DNA of 64,000 nt from Clostridiales bacterium (GCA_003343605.1 QAKW01000071.1:1-64000); one strand, 5' to 3'; counted from the first letter of the stretch, positions 1 to 8,130 are shown. The notes: a model not told the origin generated them from the sequence alone. Made by a program: numbers and translations.

Positions 1-751
1 GCAGGATTTGCTCCAGCGCCGCTCTTTTCATTTGCAGCGCCTGCTGCACGGCAGGCGCGCCGGCAAACATTTTGCGCCGTGCGGCAAACGCGCTCTGCAC
101 AAATTGAATAAAGCCCGCCGGGTCATCCACTGGTATAGATCCGGGATAAAGGCGGATGACCGCGCTCGTAACATGCGGTGCGGGGTAAAAGCAATGAGGC
201 GGTACGTTGAAGAGCAGCTCTGCAGTGCAAAACGCCTGCAGAATCACGGAAATGGCGCGATATTCTTTACTGCCGGGGCCGCAGAGCAGCCGGTCGGCCA
301 CCTCTTTTTGCACCATCAGCACCGCACAGTTCCAGCAGCGGCTGTTTTTGAGCAGCTGCCGGAGAATATCAGTGGTAATATAATAAGGCAGATTGCCGAC
401 AACCGTAAAGGCAGCGCCGCCGAAATGCGCGTTTAATAATTCTTCATAATCGCAGCATAAAATATCCTGCCATAAAAACCGATGATTTTCCGCCGCCACT
501 TGCTGCTCCAGCAGCGGCTGCAGGCGCCGGTCGATCTCCACGGTAACAACCCGCTGCGCCCGGGCGCAGAGCAGATTGGTCAGCGCCCCGGTGCCGGCGC
601 CGATTTCAAGAACACCGCGTGCCCCCAAAGGAAAAGCGGCATCGGCGATACGCGCCAGAACTGCCGCATCATTTAAAAAATTTTGCCCAAGGCTCTTGTG
701 CGTATTCAGGCCATAGCGCGCAAGCAGCCCGGCGGAATCCAGATGACTCAT
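1..751 (-). CDS. rsmA: 16S rRNA dimethyladenosine transferase RsmA (KsgA), 3' end cut by window edge
   Basis: RsmA dimethylates two adjacent adenines in the 3' hairpin of 16S rRNA (helix 45) during 30S maturation, using SAM. Reading the minus strand from ATG at 751 gives an open frame to the window edge (about 250 residues of a family of about 280). Visible motifs are SLGQNFL near residue 20, the SAM-binding EIGAGTGALT near residue 50, and the catalytic NLPYYIT near residue 120, all in the family order. The start lies 12 bp after the stop of the upstream lipoprotein gene, so the two are probably cotranscribed. The C-terminal end is outside the window. Confidence 0.95.
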   Translation of the reverse strand, partial: MSHLDSAGLLARYGLNTHKSLGQNFLNDAAVLARIADAAFPLGARGVLEIGAGTGALTNLLCARAQRVVTVEIDRRLQPLLEQQVAAENHRFLWQDILCCDYEELLNAHFGGAAFTVVGNLPYYITTDILRQLLKNSRCWNCAVLMVQKEVADRLLCGPGSKEYRAISVILQAFCTAELLFNVPPHCFYPAPHVTSAVIRLYPGSIPVDDPAGFIQFVQSAFAARRKMFAGAPAVQQALQMKRAALEQIL

Positions 752-763
752 CGCGCCGGCACC

Positions 764-1306
764 TCAGATAAACTGAAAGGTGCTCAGCATCTGGTCCACA
801 TACGTGAGGAAATAGGTATAGCTGCCGAATTCCGCAATATAGGAAACAACGTATACCTTCCCGTTATGCTCGGCAAAAAGCTGCAAAAAGCGCATCTGGC
901 TGGTTTCATCATCAGATACGCTTTCATAAACGATCTGATAGGCCGCTTCGCCGCCGAGCGTGGTATCCTGCTCTGAAACAAGGCTGTAATTCTTAAGGGT
1001 ATTCTCCAGCTTGGCTACGTACCCTTTTACGTAGCTGTTAAACGCATCGTCCCCTTCCATATCCAGCACAAAGCGCTGCACGGAAAGGCTTTCGTTATAC
1101 TCGTCGCTGTAGCCTTCAGCGGGCGTAATAAAAGCAGCGATCCCTTCCCCCACATTTGTGGATTTTTCCCAGAAATCCGGGTATTCGATGGAAAACCCCA
1201 GCGGGGTGGAGCGGTATAATTTATAATTTTCCAGAGTGGCCTTGTGGCAGCCGCTGATCAGAAGCATCATGACAAGCGCCAGCACAGCCGCGAGTTTCTT
1301 TTTCAT
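764..1306 (-). CDS. Small secreted lipoprotein, PsbP/DUF1795-like
   Basis: Predicted lipoprotein of about 180 residues. From the chosen ATG at 1306 the protein begins MKKKLAAVLA, with a hydrophobic signal peptide and a lipobox LISGC whose Cys is about residue 20. The longer in-frame ATG at 1330 was rejected because AGGAAGGAAA sits just before 1306. The mature part contains a STPLGFSIEYPDFW segment, typical of small PsbP/DUF1795-like lipoproteins that resemble the MOG1/PsbP fold. Function is unknown. It precedes rsmA by 12 bp, and its promoter is back to back with that of the DUF1385 gene. Confidence 0.75.
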   Translation of the reverse strand: MKKKLAAVLALVMMLLISGCHKATLENYKLYRSTPLGFSIEYPDFWEKSTNVGEGIAAFITPAEGYSDEYNESLSVQRFVLDMEGDDAFNSYVKGYVAKLENTLKNYSLVSEQDTTLGGEAAYQIVYESVSDDETSQMRFLQLFAEHNGKVYVVSYIAEFGSYTYFLTYVDQMLSTFQFI

Positions 1307-1339
1307 AACATCGGTATTTCCTTCCTGCATAATACCAAC

Positions 1340-1390
1340 AGTATATCATAAAATCAGCGTTTTGACAATAGAAAGGTTGCGCTCTTATAA
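1340..1390. promoter_or_regulatory. Divergent promoter pair sharing one -35 region
   Basis: Plus strand: TTGACA at 1362-1367, 17 bp, TTATAA at 1385-1390, leading to the DUF1385 gene. Minus strand: TTGTCA (1368-1363), 17 bp, TATACT (1345-1340), leading to the lipoprotein gene. The two -35 hexamers overlap by five bases, so two polymerases could not occupy both promoters at once. Confidence 0.65.
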
Positions 1391-1432
1391 AAGATATGAT
1401 ATGATTAATTTTCAGAAAGGATGTTTGGAACC

Positions 1433-2428
1433 ATGAAAAATAAGGAAATAAAATATACCAGCATCGGCGGCAGCGCCCTGATCGAGGGTGTGATGATGCG
1501 CGGAAATGGGCGCATGGCAATCGCGGTTCGCCGGTCGGACGGCCAAATACAGCTCAAGGTAGAGCCGGTTCAGAGCAAAAACAATTGGTATAATAAAATA
1601 CCTATTATACGTGGAGTTGTTAATTTTGTGCAGTCAATGCTGCTCAGTTACCGCTGCCTGATGTATGCGGCGGATGTATCGCTGGAAGGAATTCCAGAGC
1701 CTGAGGAGCCGGGAAAGCTGGACCGTTTTTTTGAAAAATTAATGGGCAAAACCGGCATGGCAATTATGGGGACCGTTGCCATGCTGCTGGGGCTGCTGTT
1801 ATCGCTTTTTTTATTTATCTACCTGCCGGCGGTCTTTACCGGATGGTGCCTGGCGGCAGCGCCCGCGGCCCTGAAGGCGGTGGTGGAAGGCGCGATCAAA
1901 ATTTTAATCTTTTTCGGCTATTTGATGCTGGTTTCCCTCATGCCGGATATGCGGCGGGTATTCCAGTATCATGGCGGGGAGCACAAATCGATTTTTTGCT
2001 ATGAAGCCAAACAGGAGCTTACGGTGGAAAACGCCATGAAGTGCCGGCGGTTTCATCCGCGCTGCGGCACCTCGTTTATTTTTCTCACCCTGCTGGTGAG
2101 CGTGATTGTTGCGATGTTTCTCCCCTGGGGAAACCGCCTGGTGCGCACGCTGATCAAGCTCTGCTTTGTGCCGCTGATCATGGGGGTGGCATATGAGTTT
2201 ATCCGTTACGCAGGGAAGCATGATAACATCTTTACCCGCATCATCTCCGCGCCGGGGCTCTGGTTTCAGCGCATCACCACCAAAGAGCCGGATCAGAAGC
2301 AGATCGCGGTGGCGCTGGCGGCACTGCGCGGCGTTTTGGAAGAGTACCCGCTGGAAAAGGAAATCATTGTGGATGAAAACGGCCGGTATCTGCAGGATAA
2401 GGAAGTGAAAGAAGAGGCGGCCGAATGA
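1433..2428 (+). CDS. DUF1385 (YqhQ-family) membrane protein
   Basis: Conserved Firmicutes membrane protein of unknown function, often encoded next to prmC and prfA. The start at 1433 (MKNKEIKY) is preferred over the ATG at 1421, because AGAAAGG abuts 1421 directly but is about 12 bp from 1433. Family signatures are GGSALIEGVMMRG near residue 12 and HGGEHKSIFCYE near residue 180. Hydrophobic segments near residues 110-170 and 215-255 are likely membrane spans. The final ATGA overlaps the start of prmC, indicating translational coupling. Confidence 0.85.
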   Translation: MKNKEIKYTSIGGSALIEGVMMRGNGRMAIAVRRSDGQIQLKVEPVQSKNNWYNKIPIIRGVVNFVQSMLLSYRCLMYAADVSLEGIPEPEEPGKLDRFFEKLMGKTGMAIMGTVAMLLGLLLSLFLFIYLPAVFTGWCLAAAPAALKAVVEGAIKILIFFGYLMLVSLMPDMRRVFQYHGGEHKSIFCYEAKQELTVENAMKCRRFHPRCGTSFIFLTLLVSVIVAMFLPWGNRLVRTLIKLCFVPLIMGVAYEFIRYAGKHDNIFTRIISAPGLWFQRITTKEPDQKQIAVALAALRGVLEEYPLEKEIIVDENGRYLQDKEVKEEAAE

Positions 2429-3273
2429 GAGTAAAGCTACAGGATCTTCTGCGCCAGGGAGAAATTGTTTTGAAGGAACGAAAAATCGAACAGTACCGCA
2501 GCAACGCCTACTGCCTGCTTCATAAGCATTTTAATGTTTCCCGGGCGCAGGTGCTGCTCTCGCAGGAGCAGGACTATCCGGAAGCGCTGGTTTTGGCCTA
2601 CTGGGCGGATATCCGCGCCCGCGGGGAGCGGCGGCCGCTGCAGCACTTGCTGGGCAGCTGGGAATTTATGGGGCTCTCTTTTATTGTGAACCCCAATGTG
2701 CTGATTCCCCGGCCGGAGACCGAATGGCTGGTGGAATATGTTTTGGCGCATTATCAGGGAAAGCCGGTGCGGGTTTTGGATCTTTGCACCGGAAGCGGCT
2801 GTATCGGGCTTTCCATCAAAAAGCTGCTGCCGGAAAGCCAGGTGACCTTAGTGGATATCAGTGATCTTGCGCTTGAAGTGGCGCGGGAAAACAGCGAGGC
2901 CCTGGGCGCGGCCGTGAAAATTGAAAAATGGGATATTTTGCAGGGCGTACCGTTTTACCTGGAAAAAGAGCGGTATGATCTGGTAATCAGCAATCCTCCC
3001 TATATTAAAACAGAAGAGCTGCCCACCCTGCAGCCGGAAGTGCGGGAGGAGCCGGCCATCGCGCTGGACGGCGGGCAGGACGGGCTGCTCTACTATCGGG
3101 CGCTGGCCGGCGAATGGAGCGCGCTGCTGAAGCCGGGCGGCGAAATGCTTGTAGAAACCGGAGAAGATACGGGCGCACAGGTGCTTGCGTTATTTGAGCA
3201 GCACCTTGCCGCCTGCGCGCTCTATCCGGATTATGCGGGGCTCCCCCGCTATGTAACCGGGAGGAAGGAGTAA
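2425..3273 (+). CDS. prmC: Peptide chain release factor N5-glutamine methyltransferase PrmC
   Basis: PrmC methylates the glutamine of the GGQ motif in release factors RF1/RF2 with SAM, raising termination efficiency. The 282-residue length is typical. The N-terminal helical domain carries the RPLQHLLG segment near residue 70. The SAM site VLDLCTGSGCIG lies near residue 113, and the substrate-binding NPPY motif is at about 190-193. It overlaps the DUF1385 stop by 4 bp and is followed 3 bp later by a HAD phosphatase gene, forming a three-gene operon. prfA is not in the window, so it is not adjacent here. Confidence 0.95.
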   Translation: MRVKLQDLLRQGEIVLKERKIEQYRSNAYCLLHKHFNVSRAQVLLSQEQDYPEALVLAYWADIRARGERRPLQHLLGSWEFMGLSFIVNPNVLIPRPETEWLVEYVLAHYQGKPVRVLDLCTGSGCIGLSIKKLLPESQVTLVDISDLALEVARENSEALGAAVKIEKWDILQGVPFYLEKERYDLVISNPPYIKTEELPTLQPEVREEPAIALDGGQDGLLYYRALAGEWSALLKPGGEMLVETGEDTGAQVLALFEQHLAACALYPDYAGLPRYVTGRKE

Positions 3274-3276
3274 ACA

Positions 3277-3957
3277 ATGCGCTATTCCCATATCGCTTTT
3301 GATCTGGATAACACACTGCTGACAACCGATGCGGATATGCACCGTTATTTTGATTCCTATGTATCCGCGCTGCGCCTGGAGCCGGCAAAGGAGATCGCGG
3401 CTTCCTTTTTTGCGTGGAACATTCACTGCTGGCAAAAGCTGGATGAGCAGCAAATCAACCACCAGGAGCTCGGCAGGCTGCGTTTTCAGCTCTGGGCGGA
3501 GCAATGGGGGCTGCAGATCGATCCGGATGAAGCAAACGGAAAATACCGGGAAGCGCTGGGCAACGCAACAACCGCCCTGCCGGGAGCCGGCGCGCTGCTG
3601 CATAGGCTGCAGGGGCAGGCGCGTCTTTATGTGGCGTCCAACGGTTTTAATGAGCAAGTGCACAAACGCCTGAATAAACTGGGCTGGGAATCGTTTTTTG
3701 ACAGCATTTTTGCCTCATCCTCAATGAAGAGCGGCAAGCCCCATGAAGCCTTTTTCCGGGAAGTTTGGGAAGCGATGGGCGCACCGCCCAAAGAACGGGT
3801 CCTTTTCATCGGCGATAATTATATCAACGATATTGAGGGCGCCCGCCGCTTCGGCTTCGATACCGCCTGGATCAGGCAAAGGGAAGAGCTGGGGCGCACG
3901 GCAACGATCGAGGTGCAGACACTGCCGGAGCTGGAAAAAATTCTTTTTACGAAATAA
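3277..3957 (+). CDS. HAD-family hydrolase, YjjG-like nucleotidase
   Basis: HAD-superfamily phosphatase of 226 residues. Motif I is FDLDNT (about residues 8-13). A helical cap follows, then motif II in VASNG near residue 113, the lysine motif in SGKPH, and motif IV in FIGDNYINDIEGA near residue 176. This layout matches the YjjG/YfnB group, which removes phosphate from nucleoside monophosphates. The substrate cannot be read from sequence. It is the last gene of the DUF1385-prmC-HAD unit and converges with the SDR gene. Confidence 0.8.
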   Translation: MRYSHIAFDLDNTLLTTDADMHRYFDSYVSALRLEPAKEIAASFFAWNIHCWQKLDEQQINHQELGRLRFQLWAEQWGLQIDPDEANGKYREALGNATTALPGAGALLHRLQGQARLYVASNGFNEQVHKRLNKLGWESFFDSIFASSSMKSGKPHEAFFREVWEAMGAPPKERVLFIGDNYINDIEGARRFGFDTAWIRQREELGRTATIEVQTLPELEKILFTK

Positions 3958-4026
3958 AACGGCACCGGTACCCGCCCAAAAGGCGTGCCTGCCTGTTTCT
4001 GGCAGGAAAGCGCATGTAAAAAGCCT

Positions 4027-4899
4027 TTAAAAATTGCGCGTTTTATTGTGTTGCGCCTGCTTTCTCCAGTTTGATTGGCCCATAAAATTGCACATTTCAG
4101 ACATATACGCTTCGTCTGATTTAGACCAGCGAATGCCGATGAGCTTTTCAGCATCCGGGCCGGCGGGATAGCGCAGCCTGTCGCTTTTGTCGCAGGCTGC
4201 CAGATAAACCTGCTCTGCCACCTTGTTTACATCCGCAACTCCGGAGGGCGGCGCGGCCTGCACGGCCATAAAGGAGGCATAATAGGGTTTGTAGCTTTCC
4301 GGCACGGCAAGCTCCTGATCGGCGTGCAGTGCCGCCGGGCTGGTCATAAAGTTTGTCGTTGTCATAAATCCCGGTTCAATCAGCCGGATCAAAATATTCT
4401 GTGATTCCAGCTCGTAAAAGAGCGATTCTGTTAATCCCTCAACCGCAAATTTGGTGGAAGCATAGGCGGCTCGCAAAGGAGCGGCGACGATTCCGATCGA
4501 AGAGCTGACATTTACAATCGTGCCCCCGCCCTGCGCCCGGAAATACGGGATCATTTCCTGAAGCACATGGATTACACCAAATACATTCGTTTCAAAGATG
4601 GCGCGAATATCCTCCATCGGCGTGGCTTCAAAAACAGCCCCAAATCCATATCCCGCATTATTGACCACAGCGTCTATTTTCCCAAACTGCCTGATCCCTT
4701 CATGGAGTGCGCTGGAAATCGTTTGTGGTTTTGTTACATCAAGCTGTGCAACCTTGAGCCGGCCTGAAAAATTTTTTTCCAGCGTTTTATCCGGCCGGCG
4801 CATCGTGGCGAGAACATTCCAGCCCTCGGCGGCAAATTTTTTTGCGGCGGTATTGCCGAGCCCGGTGGAACACCCGGTAATCAAAACGGTTTTTTGCAT
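4027..4899 (-). CDS. Short-chain dehydrogenase/reductase (SDR)
   Basis: Classical SDR of 290 residues. It has the Rossmann glycine motif GCSTGLG at 9-15, NNAG near residue 86, a serine in NVSSSIG and the catalytic YASTK. The QLDVT segment after strand 3 suggests NADP(H) or NAD(H) use but does not settle it, and the substrate is unknown. The gene is divergent from a MerR regulator. Its promoter has the stretched 19-bp spacer with a central palindrome that MerR-type activators act on, so it is probably induced by that regulator. Confidence 0.88.
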   Translation of the reverse strand: MQKTVLITGCSTGLGNTAAKKFAAEGWNVLATMRRPDKTLEKNFSGRLKVAQLDVTKPQTISSALHEGIRQFGKIDAVVNNAGYGFGAVFEATPMEDIRAIFETNVFGVIHVLQEMIPYFRAQGGGTIVNVSSSIGIVAAPLRAAYASTKFAVEGLTESLFYELESQNILIRLIEPGFMTTTNFMTSPAALHADQELAVPESYKPYYASFMAVQAAPPSGVADVNKVAEQVYLAACDKSDRLRYPAGPDAEKLIGIRWSKSDEAYMSEMCNFMGQSNWRKQAQHNKTRNF

Positions 4900-4941
4900 C
4901 GTTCGTCCTCCTGTTGAATAGATTGTTGCTTTCGCCTGTAA

Positions 4942-4972
4942 AGTATAACGCTAAAGCGCGCTTTAGAGTCAA
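4942..4972 (-). promoter_or_regulatory. MerR-type promoter/operator for the SDR gene
   Basis: On the minus strand: TTGACT (4972-4967), a 19-bp spacer, then TATACT (4947-4942). The spacer contains the perfect 16-bp palindrome CTAAAGCGCGCTTTAG at 4951-4966. A 19-20 bp spacer with a dyad between the hexamers is the hallmark of MerR-family promoters, which the regulator untwists to activate. Confidence 0.8.
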
Positions 4973-5002
4973 TACCTGTTTTTTATTTTTCGGAGAAAAA
5001 AT

Positions 5003-5416
5003 ATGAGTTACACGATTAAAGAAGTATCGGAAATGACGAATTTATCCATTTCCACCTTGCGTTACTATGATAAGATGGGCTTGCTTCCCGGACTGAAGCG
5101 GAAGGAATCCGGCTATCGGATGTTTTCCGAGGGCGATCTTGAAATGCTGAAGATCATCGATGCGTTTAAGAAAGCAGGCCTGCGGATCAAAGACATGCAG
5201 CATTACCTAGCGCTGGCGTTTAAAGGAGAGAGCACGCTGGAAGAGCGGTATCAGATTTTTCTCAAGCAGGAAACCGTGCTGAAAGAGAAGATCGCGGAGC
5301 TGCAGGCGGCGCTGGAAATTACGCGCAGAAAAATCGCCTATTATGAAGCCGCCTGCAAAGCGGGAACAGAAAGCCTTCTGCCGCCCGCGTTTTGCCTGCG
5401 CCCCACACAAAAATAA
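5003..5416 (+). CDS. MerR-family transcriptional regulator
   Basis: 137-residue regulator. The N-terminal winged helix-turn-helix reads TIKEVSEMTNLSISTLRYYD, followed by the GLL, ESGYRMFSEGDL and LRIKDMQHYL segments typical of MerR. A long dimerising helix spans about residues 75-118 and there is a short C-terminal tail. There is no Cys-rich metal site, so a small organic ligand or redox signal is more likely than a metal. The start is supported by GGAG 8 bp upstream. It is divergent from the SDR gene with the operator between them, which implies local control and possibly autoregulation. Confidence 0.92.
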   Translation: MSYTIKEVSEMTNLSISTLRYYDKMGLLPGLKRKESGYRMFSEGDLEMLKIIDAFKKAGLRIKDMQHYLALAFKGESTLEERYQIFLKQETVLKEKIAELQAALEITRRKIAYYEAACKAGTESLLPPAFCLRPTQK

Positions 5417-5425
5417 TAAAGAAAG

Positions 5426-5459
5426 ACGGCATGCCCCGCGCAATGGGAGGTCATGCCGT
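5426..5459 (-). terminator. Hairpin ending the feo operon
   Basis: Inverted repeat ACGGCATG (5426-5433) / CATGCCGT (5452-5459). Read on the minus strand it is followed by a T-rich run (CTTTCTTTATTATTTTT), fitting a terminator for feoA-feoB and the small Cys-rich gene. Confidence 0.6.
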
Positions 5460-5482
5460 AGAAACGCCTTTTTTACAATATG

Positions 5483-5512
5483 GCCGAAACCAGGATGGTT
5501 TCGGCTTTTTTT
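5483..5512 (+). terminator. Rho-independent terminator after merR
   Basis: Perfect 9-bp stem GCCGAAACC/GGTTTCGGC with a 5-base loop and seven T residues. Confidence 0.85.
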
Positions 5513-5645
5513 ATCGCCGGCAATGGTGTTTACAGCGGCTGCAGCGGCCGCCGCAGCCGCGCCGGCGGGCGCTTGTAATGCGGCGGAGCGCCCAGCCGCC
5601 CCAGCAAAGCAGAAGAAGCAGAAGCAGATAATCAATCGGCTGCAA
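5511..5645 (-). CDS. FeoB-associated Cys-rich membrane protein, 44 aa
   Basis: Small gene directly after feoB. From TTG at 5645, with GGAGG nine bases upstream, it encodes 44 residues. These are a short N-terminus, a hydrophobic helix of seven successive leucines (about 7-19), an Arg-rich stretch, and a Cys cluster CGGRCSRCKHHC near the C-terminus. This is the architecture of the FeoB-associated Cys-rich family found downstream of feoB in many Firmicutes. It is thought to assist ferrous iron transport, perhaps by binding iron at the inner membrane face, but no activity is established. The TTG is the only plausible start in frame. Its stop overlaps the T-run of the merR terminator. Confidence 0.75.
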   Translation of the reverse strand: MQPIDYLLLLLLLCWGGWALRRITSARRRGCGGRCSRCKHHCRR

Positions 5646-5660
5646 CGAAACACACCTCCG

Positions 5661-7670
5661 TTATCCAATCAACAGCAGGAGCATCCTGTAGATCAGAAAA
5701 GAAGCGATCCAGGCAATGCCGCACTGCAAAACAACAAAGCCCACCGCTTTATAAGCGGCGCCGAGCTCGCGTTTTACCGCCGTTACCGCGGCGATACAGG
5801 GCGTATAGAGCAGGGTGAAAATTAAAAAACTGAATGCGGTTGCCGGGGTAAAGAGTGTGCCGAGCGAAGCGGCGACATCCGCACTGCTTCCCAGCAGAAT
5901 GCCCAGCGTGCTGATCACCGATTCTTTTGCGGCGAAGCCCGAAATCAGAGCGGTTGAGGCGCGCCAGTCGCCGAACCCCAGCGGAATAAAAACCGGCGCA
6001 ATCAGGCGGCCGATCATGGCCAGCAGGCTATCGCCGCTGTCGGCAACCACGTTGAAACGCCCGTCAAAGGTCTGTAAAAACCAAATAATAATGGTTGCCC
6101 AAAAAATAACGGTAAATGCCCGCTCAATAAAATCGCGGGCTTTTTCCCAAAGCAGCAGGGCGACGCTTTTAAAAGAGGGAAAGCGGTAATTGGGCAGTTC
6201 CATCACAAAGGGAACGGGCTTTCCCCTAAAGGCGGTGTGATCCAAAATCAGCGCGGCGAGAATGCCGAACAGAATCCCCAGAAGATAAAGGCCGATCATG
6301 ACCAGCGCCTGGTATTTTTGAAAAAAAGCGGCGCAAAATACCACATAGATGGGAATTTTTGCAGAACAGCTCATAAAGGGGGTAAGCAGGATCGTCATTT
6401 TCCGGTCCCGTTCGGAGGAAAGGGTACGCGTTGCCATTACGGCCGGAACCGTACAGCCGAATCCGATCAGCATGGGCACTATGCTGCGGCCGGAAAGACC
6501 GATTTTACGCAAGAGCTTATCCATCACGAAGGCAACCCGGGCCATATAACCGGTATCTTCCAAAATGGAAAGAAAGAAGAATAAAACAACGATCAGCGGC
6601 AGAAAACTCAAAACACTGCCCACGCCCGCAAAGATCCCGTCGATGATCAGGCTCTGCACAACGGGGTTTACCCCGAAGGCGCTTAAAGCGCGGTCTGCAA
6701 GGGTCGAGAGCAGATTAATTCCGGCGGCCAGCAAATCGCTCAGCCCCGCGCCGATCACATTGAAGGTTAAAAAGAAGATCAGCAGCATGATCCCGAAAAA
6801 AATCGGCAGCGCGGCGTATTTATTGGTGAGAATACGGTCGATCTGCACACTGCGCCGGTGCTGCTTGCTTTCCTGGCACTTGATGACAGTTTCCCGGCAG
6901 ACGCGCTCAATAAAGTCGTAGCGCATCTCGGCAATCGCCGCGTTGCGGTCGAGCCCGTATTCCTCTTCCATCTGCAGGATATTATGCTCCACCAGCTCCA
7001 GCTCGTTTTGATCCAGCTTCAGCTGGGCAATAATATCGGGATCCTCTTCGATCAGCTTAGAGGCGGCAAACCGGGTTGGCAGATCTGCGCGCTGGGCATG
7101 GTCTTCAATAATATGGCAGGTAGCGTGAATACAGCGGTGTATCGGCCCGGGCCGGCAGAAATCGGTTACCTTCGGGTATTGCTTTTCCCTGGCGGCAGCA
7201 ACGGCAGCGCGCGTGAGCTCGGCGATCCCCTCGTTTTTTGCGGCGCTGATCGGGATGACCGGAATCCCCAACAGCTCGGTCATTTTTTTTACATTGATGG
7301 TGCCGCCGTTATCCCGCACTTCGTCCATCATATTGAGCGCCAGCACCATTGGAATATGTAATTCAATCAGCTGGAGTGTAAGGTAAAGATTCCGCTCGAT
7401 ATTGGTGGCGTCCACAATATTGATGATCCCATCGGGCTTCTGCTTTAAAATAAAGTCACGGGTGACAATCTCTTCGCTGGTATACGGGCGGATCGAATAA
7501 ATCCCCGGCAGATCCACCACCGAACAATCCCGTTTTCCGCGCAGAACGCCGGTCTTCTGATCAACGGTCACACCCGGGAAATTGCCCACGTGCTGATTGG
7601 ATCCGGTTAATTGATTAAATAGCGTTGTTTTTCCGCAGTTTTGATTTCCGGCAAGTGCAAAGATCATCAC
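5661..7670 (-). CDS. feoB: Ferrous iron transport protein B
   Basis: FeoB imports Fe2+ across the cytoplasmic membrane. The 669-residue protein has an N-terminal GTPase domain with G1 GNQNCGKTT (about 8-16), G3 DLPG, G4 NMMD and an SAAKNEG G5-like segment. A helical domain follows, then a large polytopic region with two Gate-like repeats (YMARVAFVMDKLL; FAAKESVIS). The start ATG overlaps the feoA stop by 4 bp, so translation is coupled. A 44-codon Cys-rich gene follows 15 bp downstream. Confidence 0.97.
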   Translation of the reverse strand: MMIFALAGNQNCGKTTLFNQLTGSNQHVGNFPGVTVDQKTGVLRGKRDCSVVDLPGIYSIRPYTSEEIVTRDFILKQKPDGIINIVDATNIERNLYLTLQLIELHIPMVLALNMMDEVRDNGGTINVKKMTELLGIPVIPISAAKNEGIAELTRAAVAAAREKQYPKVTDFCRPGPIHRCIHATCHIIEDHAQRADLPTRFAASKLIEEDPDIIAQLKLDQNELELVEHNILQMEEEYGLDRNAAIAEMRYDFIERVCRETVIKCQESKQHRRSVQIDRILTNKYAALPIFFGIMLLIFFLTFNVIGAGLSDLLAAGINLLSTLADRALSAFGVNPVVQSLIIDGIFAGVGSVLSFLPLIVVLFFFLSILEDTGYMARVAFVMDKLLRKIGLSGRSIVPMLIGFGCTVPAVMATRTLSSERDRKMTILLTPFMSCSAKIPIYVVFCAAFFQKYQALVMIGLYLLGILFGILAALILDHTAFRGKPVPFVMELPNYRFPSFKSVALLLWEKARDFIERAFTVIFWATIIIWFLQTFDGRFNVVADSGDSLLAMIGRLIAPVFIPLGFGDWRASTALISGFAAKESVISTLGILLGSSADVAASLGTLFTPATAFSFLIFTLLYTPCIAAVTAVKRELGAAYKAVGFVVLQCGIAWIASFLIYRMLLLLIG

Positions 7671-7909
7671 AGGGCCTCCACTTCAATGTTTTTGGCGTCG
7701 TCGATACGAAGCGTCAGCTCATAGTCGCGCAGGCGTATTTCCATTGGATCCCCCATCGGGGCAATTTTCTGAACAAGGATTTTCGTTTTGGGTATAATTC
7801 CCATATCCAGCAGCCGGCAGCGCAGCGCGCCTTCTCCGCCAACCGCCGTGATTACGGCGGGCTTTCCGATGGGCAGTTGATCCAAAGTCATGCAAAAGTC
7901 CCCTTCCAA
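7667..7909 (-). CDS. feoA: Ferrous iron transport protein A
   Basis: 80-residue SH3-like cytoplasmic protein that supports FeoB. The typical FeoA core is visible: LPIGKPAVITAVGG near the N-terminus, then RCRLLDMGIIPKTKILVQ and DPMEIRLRDYELTLRIDDA. It is the first gene of the feo operon and overlaps feoB by 4 bp. The start is supported by GGAAGGGGA upstream of ATG. Transcription begins from a promoter whose -10 lies inside a dyad resembling DtxR-family operators. Confidence 0.94.
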   Translation of the reverse strand: MEGDFCMTLDQLPIGKPAVITAVGGEGALRCRLLDMGIIPKTKILVQKIAPMGDPMEIRLRDYELTLRIDDAKNIEVEAL

Positions 7910-7931
7910 TTATATAATTAAGAATACAAAT

Positions 7932-7963
7932 GTTAGTATATGCTAACTTTTGGGGAAATGCAA
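7932..7963 (-). promoter_or_regulatory. feo promoter with DtxR-like operator over the -10
   Basis: On the minus strand: TTGCAT (7963-7958), 17 bp, TATACT (7940-7935). A dyad GTTAG-N6-CTAAC (7932-7947) covers the -10. GTTAG/CTAAC half-sites resemble the iron-dependent DtxR/IdeR box. Which metalloregulator acts here is inference. Confidence 0.6.
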
Positions 7964-8051
7964 TCTTTTTTTTGCTTATTGTCTATTATTGCAGCGTCAA
8001 AGAAGAAATGTAACAATTTTTTGAATTTTTACTGGAGTTTTTATTTTTTCG

Positions 8052-8106
8052 TTGACATTCCGCGCAGGCAATAGTATGATATTACATATTGTAACTATTT
8101 TGTAAC
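8052..8106 (+). promoter_or_regulatory. Promoter plus WalR box upstream of the first M23 hydrolase
   Basis: TTGACA at 8052-8057, 17 bp, TATGAT at 8075-8080. Ten bases further is TGTAAC-N5-TGTAAC at 8090-8106, an exact match to the WalR (YycF) consensus TGTWAH-N5-TGTWAH. A lone TGTAAC half-site lies at 8009-8014. Confidence 0.75.
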
Positions 8107-8130
8107 CATTTTGAGAAAGGGGGCGCCTTT

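Noticed and set aside
3958..4026. Terminator between the HAD and SDR genes
   Set aside because: Only a weak CCTGCC/GGCAGG hairpin with no T-run is present.
5207..5668. 153-residue minus-strand frame over merR and the Cys-rich gene
   Set aside because: It overlaps merR antisense; the short TTG frame in this region, with its own ribosome binding site and Cys motif, is the better gene.
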